64,000 nt of DNA from Eulemur rufifrons (taxonomy: Eukaryota > Chordata > Mammalia > Primates > Lemuridae), in NCBI RefSeq assembly GCF_041146395.1, contig NC_090996.1:27800738-27864737 (forward strand). Direction: 5' to 3'. Numbering within the stretch: the first letter of the stretch is position 1; every line of letters begins with the position of its first letter. Shown one piece after another: positions 46,605 through 57,239 of this stretch. The notes under the pieces were generated by a model. It was not told the origin of the DNA. It ran no database searches and saw nothing but the letters and a program-made list of their open reading frames with translations. Made by a program: the position numbers and the translations under genes.

Positions 46605-47595
46605 GCTGGGGGCCCCCGTAAGGCAAGGCAGAAAGCTGATGGATCAAGGTACCCGCCGGCCTGGCGTTCACGCCTTCAGCACTAAAGTGAGCCTCACTCG
46701 TCTGCCCCCGCGGCACCCACCTTCCCCTCGCTGCAGTCCCGTTTCCATCCGCGGATCCACCCCACTCACCAACCTTCATTCTCCGCGTCTGAACAGAGCT
46801 CTTCCCTGTCTCAGCACATGAGCCAGATGCGCTGGCCAGCAGCAGACAGAGTGAAGTCCAAGCTGGCCCTACAGAGTCAACTCAAGGTTTCCGACAGGAA
46901 TGGAGAGAGAGAGATTCCAGTTTTCCTATGAATGTGAACCTGGAAGAAAAACTGTTTGCCCAGGGGTGATCACAGCCCCCTGAGACCACGAGGGGAAAAC
47001 CTACCAAAAATGATGCCAACCCAGAAACGGTAGAGGCAAGTGCTAAAAATCAAACCGAAGCCTGGTGACATAGCTTAAGTCTCAAGATCCAGCCACACCT
47101 AAAGCCAGACCTCCCCCCGAGGCCAAAGGATTCCGTTTCAGATTGCCGGGACAGGCTGTGCTCAGTGGTAATCATAAGCAGAGCCTGATACCTTAGTGGC
47201 CGAACACAGGTCAATTCTGCACTCATGACATCTGTAATGGGTCCAGCAGCAAAACAGGGCAATTCCCTTCCAAGCAGTGACTCAGGGATCCAGGCTAGTG
47301 TCGTCTGTGGCCACGCTGCATGGAACACACGGCTTCCAGGCTCACCATGGCAGTGGAAACAAGAACCAAGGACACTCACCTACAGCCCACCGGCCAGAAT
47401 GAGTCACACGGTCCCAATCCACCCTTCATGTAGACGGGGAAATGCACCTGTCCTTCGTGTCCAGGCAAAGAACAAGGAGACAGGGCTTAACAAACAAATA
47501 GTGCAGTCTCTGCCGCAGCCAGCTGGAGCCAAGTTTTCTGTTTCCTGCAACCAAAAGGCTCCTAAATGATATAAGCGCCAGCCAGGAGCCAGAGG
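46605..47595. other. No gene; possible unassigned repeat
   Basis: 47215-47480 (aaacagggcaattcccttcc, gtgactcagggatccaggc, ggctcaccatggcagtgg, cggccagaatgagtcacac) reads like a known high-copy mammalian repeat that I cannot name. Confidence 0.4.
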
Positions 47596-47599
47596 ATCA

Positions 47600-48110
47600 C
47601 AACAGGTGTTGGGGCTAACGCAGCAGGGGCCACTGTGGAACTTACAGCGGAGCAGGAGAACATGGGGAAACAATGAGGGAAACGACAACACAGGTAGGAC
47701 AAGCAGACACAAAGCAGGGTACTGTCAGGACTGGGAGCCGAGACACACGGGATACGCCGAGACACCTGGGGGAAGTGAACCCCGTCTTCAGGGGTGCAGA
47801 GGGGGCATCAGAGAAGGCTTCCGGGAGGGGGTGTGGCAGACGAGACGTCGTCAGCGAGGGAAATCGGGGAGAGGAGGGAGCAGGGGAAACGAACAGGGCT
47901 CCAGGTAGAAACACCTGCCTGTGCAGAGGTCTGCAGTGAGTGCGTGTGCACTGGGGAACTGGAACACGCTCAGAGCCAGATGAGAAACCACCGAAGAAGG
48001 TCAGAGCCAGAGCAGGAAGGGTTTTATGTTAATGTATCAATGTGTTATGTTTGGATGAACCTAAGGGCAAAAGGGAACCACGGGAGAGTTTAAGCAGAAA
48101 AATGGCCTGA
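47600..48110 (-). mobile_element. L2 LINE fragment
   Basis: gcatcagagaaggcttccggg, ggaactggaacacgctcagagccagatgag and ccacgggagagtttaagcagaaaaatggcctgag in reversed L2 order. The frames of 88-100 codons crossing it are chance. Confidence 0.65.
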
Positions 48111-48114
48111 GCAG

Positions 48115-49230
48115 CCTGGGCTCAGAGTAGTTTTTCCTTGTCCCATCCCACCAGCCCCCCTCCTCCCCGGCTCAGCAGTCTGCACTGCCCCCCCCACCCC
48201 CGTTTCTACAGCCCCACACTGCTAGAGACAAGCCCTGGAGGTTACTAGCGGGCTGAGCTCAGCCAGCACTGGGGACAGCCCTGTCCCTCCACCAGGTGTA
48301 CCCTGAACTCTGACCCCGACCCTGACAGGGGCGTCTCCTGTCCTCCGTTCCATCAAGACCAGACGGCCCCTTCTGGGGGCCCAGAAGTAGCTTCAAGAAG
48401 CCACTTCCCACCTCAGGCAGGAAAGCAAATCTCAAACAGGCCCAAAATAGCGTCAGTCTGAAAAGCTGAAAACCAGCCACTATAATTACAAGTATTTTTA
48501 TCTAACGCCCAAAAGGGAGTACTGGATCATTTTCTAAGTGTTTCGCTAAGGAAGTTCATCTGCTCATTCTCAAGTCCTCCAGACTCCCGGATCAGAGCCA
48601 CAACCGGAAATGAGGCTGCGACAGAAATGGGAGCCAGAGAGAACGCACGAGGTGCAGATGCTGAGCAAAAGGCAGGGCCTTGGCACCGTCACCCTTGGAG
48701 GGTGGCAACCCCACTGTGAAATGGGAGACGCCCAGAGATCTTTAAGAAAAGAGAAATCAAAAGATTGGCAAAGATAAAACGCCTCCAAGTCTGGGAGCTC
48801 GGGCTTGTCTGCACAGAAGCACGACTGTCACCCACAGCGGAACGTGCCCTACCCAAGTACAGCAGGTAACAGAAAGGCCGAGGGAGACGTGGAAGGAAAG
48901 AAGGGCCAGTGAGGAGGGGGCACTACCAAAAGCGGACCCTCTTTCTTCTGCCGCACTGGGCGGGTCACCCTGGCACACGGGAACAGCCTGGGGGCACCCG
49001 CTGAACACAGAGCAGGCAGAACGGGCAAGTGCTCACGCGGGGAACACGTCTGCCAGACAGAACGTTTCCATTCTCCCCCCTCGTCCCTTCCACCACTTCC
49101 TCAGGCTTGACAAGCTAGGATGTCTGTCACCGCTGTCATCGTCCGGGCTCCGCTCAGAGTTATGAGTCAAAGCTGGCCGCCAAGGAAGGCACAACTCCTA
49201 TTTCAAGCCAGGTACAGAGAGGCCACAGAG
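48115..49230. other. No gene or clear repeat seen
   Basis: G/C-rich at 48140-48330, with C-rich tracts (ctgccccccccacccccg). Chance frames only. Confidence 0.4.
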
Positions 49231-49234
49231 GGTG

Positions 49235-49450
49235 GTGCAAAGATGCCAACCCTGGAGTCAGCCGGCCGGGGTTTGGGTCCTGGCTGTACATGTGCCAGCC
49301 CCGTGACCTCGGGCGGGTGACTGATCACCTCCAAGCCTGTTTCCTCACCATCCTTAGATGCAGCGAACAACAAGATCAGACAGCCCAGGTAACACAATTA
49401 ACACAGTGCCCAAAAACAGAGCAACCCCTCCATTTATGCTACCTGCCATT
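49235..49450 (+). mobile_element. MIR SINE
   Basis: accctggagtcagccggccggggtttgggtcctggctg, cgggcgggtgactgatcacctcc and gtaacacaattaacacagtgccc. Confidence 0.85.
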
Positions 49451-49789
49451 ACCATCGTTACCATCAAGATTTACAGTCGCTTTTCATCAAACAAATGTCA
49501 CCAAAAGCCTAACAGGTCACAGAGTACCAACCACCCTCAAAAAACAATGGTGGAAGAAATTCTCCAGGAGCAATGATCCAGTTTTTTCAACTAATAAATG
49601 ACAAGGAAAGAAGAAAGAGAGGAAAGATACAGATGAGGGACATGTAGATTAAAAGAGACTTCAGAGATGCACCCACCACTCACAAGGTGTGGACCACCTT
49701 ATGTGGATCCTTACTCAAGCATTTGGTTTGAGTTGGAAATTTAAACACTCACCAGGTATTTGACCATATTAAGGAATTATTGCTAACTT

Positions 49790-50060
49790 TTAGGTATGCT
49801 ATTGATATCAGAGAGTTTTTTCTTTTTAAAAGAAAAAGTCTTTACATTTTATTACCAATATATTCCAAACTACTCTGGGGTAAAGTCTATGCTGTGCCTT
49901 GGATTTCCTTCCAAATACTGCATGAAGCTGGAGAAAGAGGAGGGTATATAAATGAAGCTAAACTGGCCATGACAGGAACATGGAAGTTCTTTATATTCTT
50001 TTGTCTCCTCTTATATAAATCTGAAGTATCCATAACAAAAATAGTTTTTAAAAAACTGAT
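49790..50060 (+). mobile_element. L1 LINE 3' end (L1M-type), copy a
   Basis: ttggatttccttccaaatactgc, ggtatataaatgaagctaaactggccatgac, ccataacaaaaatagtttttaaaa match the last part of L1M 3' UTRs. Confidence 0.75.
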
Positions 50061-50544
50061 AGAGCCACCTGTGCGATACAGCCTGCCTCCTCCTCCCGCA
50101 GAGACCTTCTCGAGGGAACGAGTCCATACCAAAGAAGGCTGCCCTGGAGGCTGGAAACTCATGCGCTGGTGCAAACCTACAGCCTGTGGTTGCCCCTCTT
50201 GGTCTCCAAGTTCCTCAGTTTCCCAGGGCCAGCGCAGCTGTGCTGCTGACGTGACTATGCTTGTCGCTGACTGGAGTCGGCGTGGGCACCCAAGCAAAGG
50301 GCAGATGCAAGAAGCAGAAAGTCCCAGTGCTGAGCTATCCTGCACGAACTGGATCTAAGGTTCCTGCCTCGGGAAGCCGGGGAGGGGAAACAGTAAACAA
50401 CGGGCCCCCTGAAAGGCCCTATGTCAAAAGAAGTCCCTCTCCCTGGTAGTCCACTGGGAGGTTCACTGAGACTGGCATGGGCCTCCTTTATAAGGCTCAG
50501 GAAGGTGTGACAATGACACTGGTTATGCATTTGTTTGTTTTTTT

Positions 50545-50790
50545 TAAGAGCTCTTATCTTTTAAAGATAGATTCTGAAATACTTAGGAATGTAATGATAC
50601 AGAATCTGGGATTTTCTTCCGAATGCCATGAGAAGCAGCTGGGGGTAGGATAGGATATAGAGGAAGCACGATTGGCCAGGAGTTACTAACAGCGGAAGCC
50701 AGGTCACGGGTACGTGAAGACTTCTTATGCTATTCTATTTTCGTACATGTTCCAACTTTTCCATCATAAGATTTTAAGAACTCCTTAGAG
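50545..50790 (+). mobile_element. L1 LINE 3' end (L1M-type), copy b
   Basis: gagctcttatcttttaaagatag, tctgggattttcttccgaatgcc, gaagcacgattggccaggagttac and gttccaacttttccatcataag. Same family region as copy a, 480 bp away and in the same orientation. Confidence 0.78.
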
Positions 50791-51023
50791 GTTTAGCCCC
50801 GTTAGTCATTCATACTTTAGTGGAAATCACACCTAGCCTGGTAGGAAAGAGAACTTACCAGTTTTCACTAAAACAAAATAAGCACCTAAATACTCGGTTT
50901 TGCTTGGGGAACAAAACTTTTTCCCCTTTATATGAGATGAGAGCCTGGTCTCAAATCCACTACTGAGTGTCACGTGTATCATACTTTTGAGTATCATTCT
51001 AATATAGATCTCAGCTCAGAGTT

Positions 51024-51062
51024 TCGTTGTTGTTTTTTTTGTTGTTGTTGTTTGTTTGTTTT
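51024..51062. repeat. (TTG)n / T-rich tract
   Basis: cgttgttgttttttttgttgttgttgtttgtttgtttt. Confidence 0.93.
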
Positions 51063-51674
51063 AATCCTGAGTCCTTACACAGAATCCTGTGTTTTATTTA
51101 AAAGCCCATGCTTCTCTGGGACACATCACAAGTGCTGGAAACCACTGGTGCCAATTTGAGAGGCAAGTGTTTGTGGTGTAACTGCTCCCAAGGTCTCGGC
51201 TGCTTCAGAAACTTTTTCATTAAAATGATGATCACATCCACAGTTATCTACAGTGTGTGATTATGAATGTGCTTTTTGCCAGCTTGATGTTTAAACTTAC
51301 TTTTCCATTAATAGTAACTCTGCCATTATAATGAGAATAAATGTTGCTAATATGCCATTTATTTTACCCATGAGAAAAATTCTGGAACTAACTACACTCA
51401 TACACTAAATGATAAGTATCCTATAATTTTAAAAATCAATCAACAGCTAGCTGAGCCCTGCCATATGGAAGGAAGTGAAGTTCTGCTTGCAGAGGGTGGA
51501 CTGGCAATATTGAAGTAGAAGGCACAGAAGAGGGGCCAACAGCTGGAATATGTGCTGTAAAGCAAGACCCGGGACAGCCGGGAGGCAGGATGAAGGAGCT
51601 ACGCTCTGGTAAGCAGTGAGTGGAAGAGGAAGTGAAGGGAAATAACATCTACTGATCACATACATATAAAAAGC

Positions 51675-51810
51675 TTTACACAGAAGTTAGGGCTCTTCAG
51701 TGGGAAGCAACAGAAACAGATTTTCACCTAAGGAAAAACAGAATTTATTGTAACCAGTTGGGAAAGCGGGAGAATCTGGCTCAGAAAAGGAACCAGAACC
51801 AGGACAGCTC
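51675..51810 (+). mobile_element. Candidate interspersed repeat, family unassigned
   Basis: gtgggaagcaacagaaacag, acagaatttattgtaaccag and ctggctcagaaaaggaacc resemble a high-copy mammalian repeat phrase (gcaagcaacagaaac...gaatttattgg). I cannot place the family. Confidence 0.4.
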
Positions 51811-52094
51811 AGAAACAACTCGGGAGTCTTCAGACCAATTGCTATTAGTCTATTGAATAAATGCGTATTGCTAATTGCTATTAAACAAATGGCCTGCCAA
51901 GCACTGTTGCATTCTTGTATAACTCAGTAAAGTCCCCATCACCCTAGCTCAGGTCACATGCCCATCCCTGAGCCACAAAGGCAGCAGAGTACTTGGATTT
52001 ACTGTCCCACCAAGACAGCAAGCAATGGTGGAGAAGTCATCCTGCCAAAGGGAATCAGAACAAAAGGGAGAAAAGAAACCACAAAGACACCTCT

Positions 52095-52265
52095 GTCTGC
52101 TACAGGCACCGACCTGGGTTCTTTATGTTGAATTCCCAAAGCAAACCCGCTAGCAGATATTCTTGGCTGCGGGACATCAACAGAGAGCCTGAGGCTTAGA
52201 GAGGACAGGCGGCCTGCCCAGGAACACAGGCAGTAGGTGGCAAATCTGAACTCAGTTTGCCACGG
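52095..52265 (-). mobile_element. MIR SINE
   Basis: cagagagcctgaggcttagagaggacaggcggcctgccc, acaggcagtaggtggcaaatctgaactcag. Confidence 0.8.
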
Positions 52266-52799
52266 GACGCCATGTGCTTTTCCAAGCCACCAGGCTGCAG
52301 AAGGCGTCGACAAAGAGATGCAGGATCAAAGTCCAAATGCCACCACTATTTTCAAAGGCAACGGCTGGAATAGAATGGAAAATCGCTGGGGATGAGTCTA
52401 AACCAAAGGAATTATACTTAAAAAGAGGAAAAAAAGCAAGAGTCTTAGAGGAGACCTATCTTGGATGTGTCCAATATCTTTTATCTTCAAAACCCTTGGT
52501 GAGAATAGTGGCTTCTCTTCTGATGTCTTAGACCTTCAAGAAGGATGAGGAAGTTTACAGAAGAAATTCTGAGGCTCATCGCTATCAGTCCCAAAGGAGG
52601 AGGGAAGAGCTATCTAAAGAAGCCGCATTTGGGTGCCGAGCTCTGCAAAACTGCCATAAAAGGCACGGCTCCAGGCCTGTGGGTGTAGCTACCTCTGCAC
52701 TTCCACCTGCCTCCCCACCAGCAGAACAGCAAGCTCCCTCAACACAGGCACTGCGCTGCGTTCATCTTTTTACCTAGGACCAGTCTTGGGGACATGAAG

Positions 52800-52912
52800 A
52801 GCTAATGCTACTCACAGATGGAAACATCAATGACTTTGCCACCAAAGTCACTTTGCAGTCAAGAAAGGACTCAATCTAGGGAAGAGAATGCCACTTAAAG
52901 AACGTCTTTGTC
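52800..52912. repeat. Diverged repeat, copy A of a local pair
   Basis: Starts gctaatgctactcacagatg and continues through tcactttgcagtcaag, gactcaatctaggg and gaatgccac to cgtctttg. These blocks occur in the same order at 54536-54640. Family unknown; see copy B. Confidence 0.65.
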
Positions 52913-53648
52913 AGCCTCCCATCTTTCTTGGTTCACACCTCCTGGAACTGTCAACACTACTGCTCCCAGGGCAGGGGAAGCCACCAGAGGAGGAAAAAGG
53001 AAGCTAAAGGTTGGACACTTAAAAGGTGCTCAATGCACGTGTTCTATGCGAGTTGGCACCATCTGCTACATGACATCCTCTTCAGCCTCTTCCAAGCTAT
53101 GCCTCCCCCTAAAATTGAGGGCCAGAAGAAAGTTTGCCTCCTCTAAGGGACCCATTTCCTCTTACCAGATATCTGATCCTTTCCACCAGGGTGCTCTGAG
53201 CCATATTTAGGACTTAGCTGTGGTGCCTTATACAAGTCACTCTTAATCTGGGGTCCTAGAACTCACATTTGTCATCCTTCGAGCATGACACTAAACAGCT
53301 GAATCCATTGAACAGATTGGCATTCTGTTCAATATTTGCAGAGCTACTACTATCTGCTGTTAAGCAATGAAGATACAACTAAAAAGGCAATGCCCACCCT
53401 ACCGCTAAGGAGCTACCCCTGGTGATCTATTACAAGTCACTTTGGGTGCTGTATTTCCAGTCACAGACAAAACACGTTCTTCCCTTCTCCGGTAACAAAG
53501 GGTGTCAACATCCTCCTCCCAGCACTATTTCAAATGGCTGATGCTGCCAGTCTCTGTTATCTACTGCCAATGCGCCTCCCTGTGTCCTTTCAATCATTCT
53601 CTTCAATGTCACTAGCGACTGTCTCTTCTGTTCTGTCAAGTTGATCTC

Positions 53649-53688
53649 TTTCTTCTTCTTCTTCTTCTTCTTCTTCTTCTTCTTCTTC
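53649..53688. repeat. (CTT)12 trinucleotide repeat
   Basis: Twelve uninterrupted CTT units from 53652, preceded by ctcttt and ended by caatgag. On the minus strand this is (AAG)n, purine only. Confidence 0.98.
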
Positions 53689-53724
53689 AATGAGCTCGGC
53701 CTTCTGAACATGGGAGAAGGGTTA

Positions 53725-53955
53725 CAGGTTTGGGCTCTGGTGCTCGACTGCCTGGGTGATGCAAATCCAGTCCTGTTTCTTACCAGCTAAGAAATCTTGA
53801 GCAATTTACTAAACTTCTCAAAGCCTCATCTGTGAGCTGGAGAGAGCAGTAGCACCCTCCTCAAGGAACACGAGTTCATTTACCTAAGAGCCCTAGCACA
53901 GTGTCTGGAACTAAAAGCATACACCCAACAGCTGCTGCTAGTGTGATAGTGACTG
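53725..53955 (+). mobile_element. MIR SINE, nearly full length
   Basis: gtttgggctctggtgctcgactgcctgggtgatgc, cttgagcaatttactaaacttctcaaagcctcatctg and gccctagcacagtgtctggaac. Confidence 0.9.
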
Positions 53956-54535
53956 CTACGCTATTTGAAAACCAGTGTTTCTAGCCCTGCCAGATTAACC
54001 TCCACCTGCCATGGTTCTCCTGTCCCTGCTGCTTTCCAAGTTAATCACAGGGGATCAAGAACAATCTTTATACCTCTAGTCCTTGGCACCGACGCTCACC
54101 AGCTATTAAAAGGTGACCTTATGGTGTCAACTTCAGGTTCTGAGCTGTCCTGCATGTGGGATTCCAGGTCGCCGAGCACAGATGTGCAGTGTGCACACGT
54201 AGGTAAGTAAGGTGGTCTTCGTGCTCTCAAAGACAGACACCTGGAGAAAGGATGCTCAGGAACTCCCCTGGCATCGGGACCAATCACCATGCTTGGTGTG
54301 TTCCAACTAGCCATATTACCTAAAATAAAATGTTTCTTTTTCCTCTGCCCTTCGGACATGGAAAGAAACTGCGTCAACTTTTCCCCACATTCTTTCATTA
54401 CTCCACTCTGACACGTGTTTACAACTCTCTAAGAATCAACCCATTAGTAAAATGACAGAGCAGCGTCACAGGGGATGTCGTAAAGGGCCCGATTAACATG
54501 AACACAAAGGGTTCGGGAAAACGCTGATGCAAAGA

Positions 54536-54640
54536 AATGCTAATGCTACTCACAGATGAAAGATCACTGGCAGGACCTCACTTTGCAACCAAGGAAGCAT
54601 GAATCTGGGTAGTAAATGCCACGTGAGGACATCTCTGCTT
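54536..54640. repeat. Diverged repeat, copy B of a local pair
   Basis: gctaatgctactcacagatg is identical to copy A, then ctcactttgcaaccaag, gaatctgggtag, aaatgccac and catctctg follow in register with small gaps. Direct orientation, about 1.74 kb from copy A. The two could be LTR fragments of one family or a local duplication. Confidence 0.65.
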
Positions 54641-54674
54641 CGACCTCGCACGTCCCTCGGCTTGCTGAGTAGAG

Positions 54675-54706
54675 CCGGCGACTCTGCTGTCGCCGGGGTA
54701 TAAAGG
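54675..54706 (+). promoter_or_regulatory. GC hairpin next to a TATA-like box
   Basis: ccggcgac (54675-54682), six-base loop tctgct, gtcgccgg (54689-54696): a perfect 8-bp inverted repeat. It is followed after one base by ggtataaagg. The surroundings carry several CpGs. Inference only: a relic LTR promoter is possible, as copy B of the diverged repeat lies just upstream. Confidence 0.4.
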
Positions 54707-54799
54707 AAGCTCCGGGCCGGCAAGAGAAATCACTCTCCACACCTGAACCTCTAGCCCCGTCATCTGGCAGGTCGGCACTAAAGCTCATGGCGACAAGCC

Positions 54800-56570
54800 C
54801 AACCAGGCAACGGATAGACAGTCACTCCCCACACACCAGACCTTCTCCACACATCACAGCTGAAGTCGACACACAGCGATGATGAGGTAATGATGGGATG
54901 TCCACAGTGGTGACATGGCCTTCCAGGTGCCACTGTCTGACCCACCTTCCTCTCCAGCCACGGTGCCACCTCTCTCCCCTCATCCACTCTGTCCCAGACC
55001 CATGGGTCTCCTTTCTGCTCCTGCTCACTCTTTCCCTGCACCGGGCCTTGGTTCTTGCTGCTCCTGTGCAGCAAGTAAGTGTCCAATTAAACACCAATAT
55101 GAACCATCCAACCATCCGGCCCATGAATGAACCAGCGGCGCTCAGCTCAGCGGCTCCGGCAGCTCAGCTCAGCAGCCGGCCGCCGTCTTCTCCAGCCCTG
55201 CCAGCGGCCCTGCGGCTGGAGGGATCCACGCTGAGCGAGCTGCCCCAGGCCCAGCGTTTTGAATGAACTCTGGGAAGCGGCGCTTTCACCACCCTGCCCT
55301 GGGCTGACAGAGTCCTGCCAGCTGCACCCTGGTTGCCCCAGAGGACCAGAACCTTTCAACCCACTTTTGCTCTGATAACCCTTTCGCCCTTCCTGGCTCA
55401 TCAGGCCTTCATTCATTCAATAAACCCACACATCCCTGTCCTAGGAGAACCTTAAAAATACCTTCAATTCAAGGTTTATTTAAACCATTTACCATTTGTC
55501 AAGAAATGTCCGCTGAGCATACAGAGAAGGACAAGACACAGAGTCCACTCGGGGAAACAAACATACAAGTTGTCACAGCGCCGAGACTGGGGCACTGCTC
55601 CCCTCCCGACGTGGGCCTTCCCGGCTCAGACTGATGGCCCAGCACCCGGGCACTGCCACCAGCCAACTGTGAGTCCACGAGCCCACGAGTGAGTCTCCAG
55701 GGAAGGACACAGCGGTGGGTGGAGGCCACGCAGGAAGGGACAGTCGCCCCAGGCCTTCCCAGCCTGGTTTTTGGCTCTTCCCCACCAGCCTATTAAGACC
55801 CCAGCTTGCTTTCCCTTGAGCTCACTTGCGGTTAGAATGCAAGTTGCTTCTAAAGTCACCTCCCTTCTTTAGAGTGATTTTAGGAACCAGACAAAACAGA
55901 CCACAAGAATGGCAGCTTGAACCAGGAATAAGGTGAGAGGGTCCTCGTCCAAGGCCCTGGTCCTCTGAAACCCACCCTCCAGCTCGAACATGTCTCCATA
56001 ATGAGTGGGTGTTTTTCTAATTACAAAAATAAAACTCACTGTGGCAGATGTAGAAAGTACTGGAAGTGTACTTATATACTTCCATGTGTATGTGTGTACA
56101 TACAGACATGACTGACAATACTACCCACCAAGGGACCATGACATACACACATACCTGATCAAAAACTTAGCCTCTCAACTTCGCCACTGAATGTGGTGAT
56201 ATTAATGGTTTCTGAATAAACTCCTTATCCTAAATCAAGGAAGTACCTTTATTCCTCATTTATCAAAATTATTTTTATCTAATTTCAATAATGAACATAA
56301 TAAAATGACTAAAGATAAATACCTGGTTTTTCTCCTTTAACCTACTAATGAGATGACTTACACGGATGAATTTTCCTAACATTAAACCTTGTAATCCTAA
56401 ATAAACCCACTTTTTATGTGCCTTGTTCTCTTAATATGTGAATGAATTTGATTAGATAATATCTTTCTAGAATTTTTATACATTTACACACAAATGAGAC
56501 TAGACTAGTTTTGTTTTTTATGCTATCTTTGTCAAATTTTTTGTATCAGGGTAATGCACACTGAACCAAG
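54800..56570. other. No supported gene
   Basis: 55130-55265 is G/C-rich, with a repeated cagctcag motif (cagctcagcggctcc, cagctcagctcagcagcc). A 122-codon plus frame (54898-55266) runs through it without a recognisable product. 56000-56570 is A/T-rich. Confidence 0.4.
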
Positions 56571-56577
56571 ATACAGA

Positions 56578-56624
56578 TGTATACATATATGTATACATAC
56601 ACACACACACACACACACACACAC
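56578..56624. repeat. (TA/CATA)n then (AC)13 microsatellite
   Basis: gtatacatatatgtatacat grades into a pure AC run at 56599-56624. It lies 284 bp downstream, in gene sense, of the exon's donor. Confidence 0.97.
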
Positions 56625-56901
56625 GTGCTTTAAAGAAATGTAAACAGCAAAGGGCTTGCTGTGAGTCCCTTGAGGGTTTCCTGGAAATCACCATAAAACC
56701 ATCTAGGCATCCTACCTTCTAAGGAAGCAGTTCCTTGATTACATTTACAACTGTCTTCCAAAGTACTCTCGTGTTATCTCATTTTGTTTTGTGGGGGGTG
56801 TTCGGTTGTTGTGCTAACATCTCTTTTGAACAGGCTGGGCCTTTTTCCTGCCAAGTCCCCAAAGCAGCCACATCAGGAACAAGGACACCCGGCCTTGCCG
56901 G

Positions 56902-56907
56902 CCTTAC
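56902..56907 (-). promoter_or_regulatory. 5' splice site (GTAAGG) of the exon
   Basis: The minus strand reads ATCGAG|GTAAGG. The GAG exon end and GTAAG intron start match the U1 consensus well. The donor follows a complete codon, so the downstream exon, expected at lower coordinates and not found in this window, should start in phase 0. Confidence 0.75.
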
Positions 56908-57014
56908 CTCGATGAGCTTCCTTTCATAGGAGCTGGCTAGTTCTTCAGCAACTTCTCCTGGCTTCTGTTCAGTTACTGTAACTTCTCCATCAACACTCCA
57001 AAGATTTGGCACCG
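56908..57014 (-). CDS. Internal coding exon of an unidentified minus-strand gene
   Basis: Seen: read on the minus strand, a pyrimidine tract ending in CTCAAG is followed by a 107-nt open segment that ends GAG|GTAAGG, a strong U2-type donor. The reading frame enters with two bases of a split codon (phase 1, NCG) and leaves at a codon boundary (phase 0), giving 35 full codons. The peptide begins VPNLWSVDGEVTV, continues TEQKPGEVAEELASSYER and ends KLIE. The first half is extended, with one Trp. The second half is charged, with hydrophobic residues spaced 3-4 apart (V, L, Y, L, I), as in an amphipathic helix or the start of a coiled coil. It has no transposon hallmark and low-complexity content is absent. 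Inference: a genuine conserved exon of a soluble, partly coiled-coil protein. I do not recognise the gene. The frame stays open past the donor for about 40 codons, but that part looks like random intronic translation. Confidence 0.8.
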
Positions 57015-57034
57015 CTTGAGAAAAAGAAAGACAC
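57015..57034 (-). promoter_or_regulatory. 3' splice site (polypyrimidine tract and AG) of the exon
   Basis: On the minus strand the bases before the exon read TGTCTTTCTTTTTCTCAAG, a nearly uninterrupted pyrimidine run ending in AG at 57016-57015. It is the natural acceptor for the 107-nt exon. An oligo-T run on the same strand (oligo-A on plus, 57078-57091) lies about 65 nt farther upstream. Confidence 0.75.
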
Positions 57035-57077
57035 TCCATAAATATTTTAACAATAATCAAAAATTATTTTCCCAGTT

Positions 57078-57091
57078 AAAAAAAAAAAAAA
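57078..57091. repeat. Oligo-A run (T14 on the gene strand)
   Basis: Fourteen A on plus. On the minus strand it forms an intronic T14 about 63 nt before the exon's acceptor. Confidence 0.95.
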
Positions 57092-57217
57092 TTCTTCTTT
57101 CCCAAGTGACTTCTCCAAAAGAAAAGCTCTTTAGAAGAAAAACAAACCCACATAATTACCAATTACTTCAACACTGCAAAATTTTCACAGAAGGACAATG
57201 AAATGAGTGATAAGCTG

Positions 57218-57238
57218 TTTTTTTTTTTTTTTTTTTTT
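57218..57238. repeat. Oligo-T run (T21)
   Basis: Twenty-one T on plus with no recognisable SINE body on either side. It reads as A21 in the sense of the minus-strand gene, about 200 nt upstream of the exon. Confidence 0.95.
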
Positions 57239-57239
57239 C

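Noticed and set aside
50850..50925. Possible minus-strand mini-exon ending AACTG|GTAAGT
   Set aside because: A weak acceptor-like CCCAAG exists about 60 nt upstream, but the peptide is unremarkable, A/T-driven, and lacks independent support.
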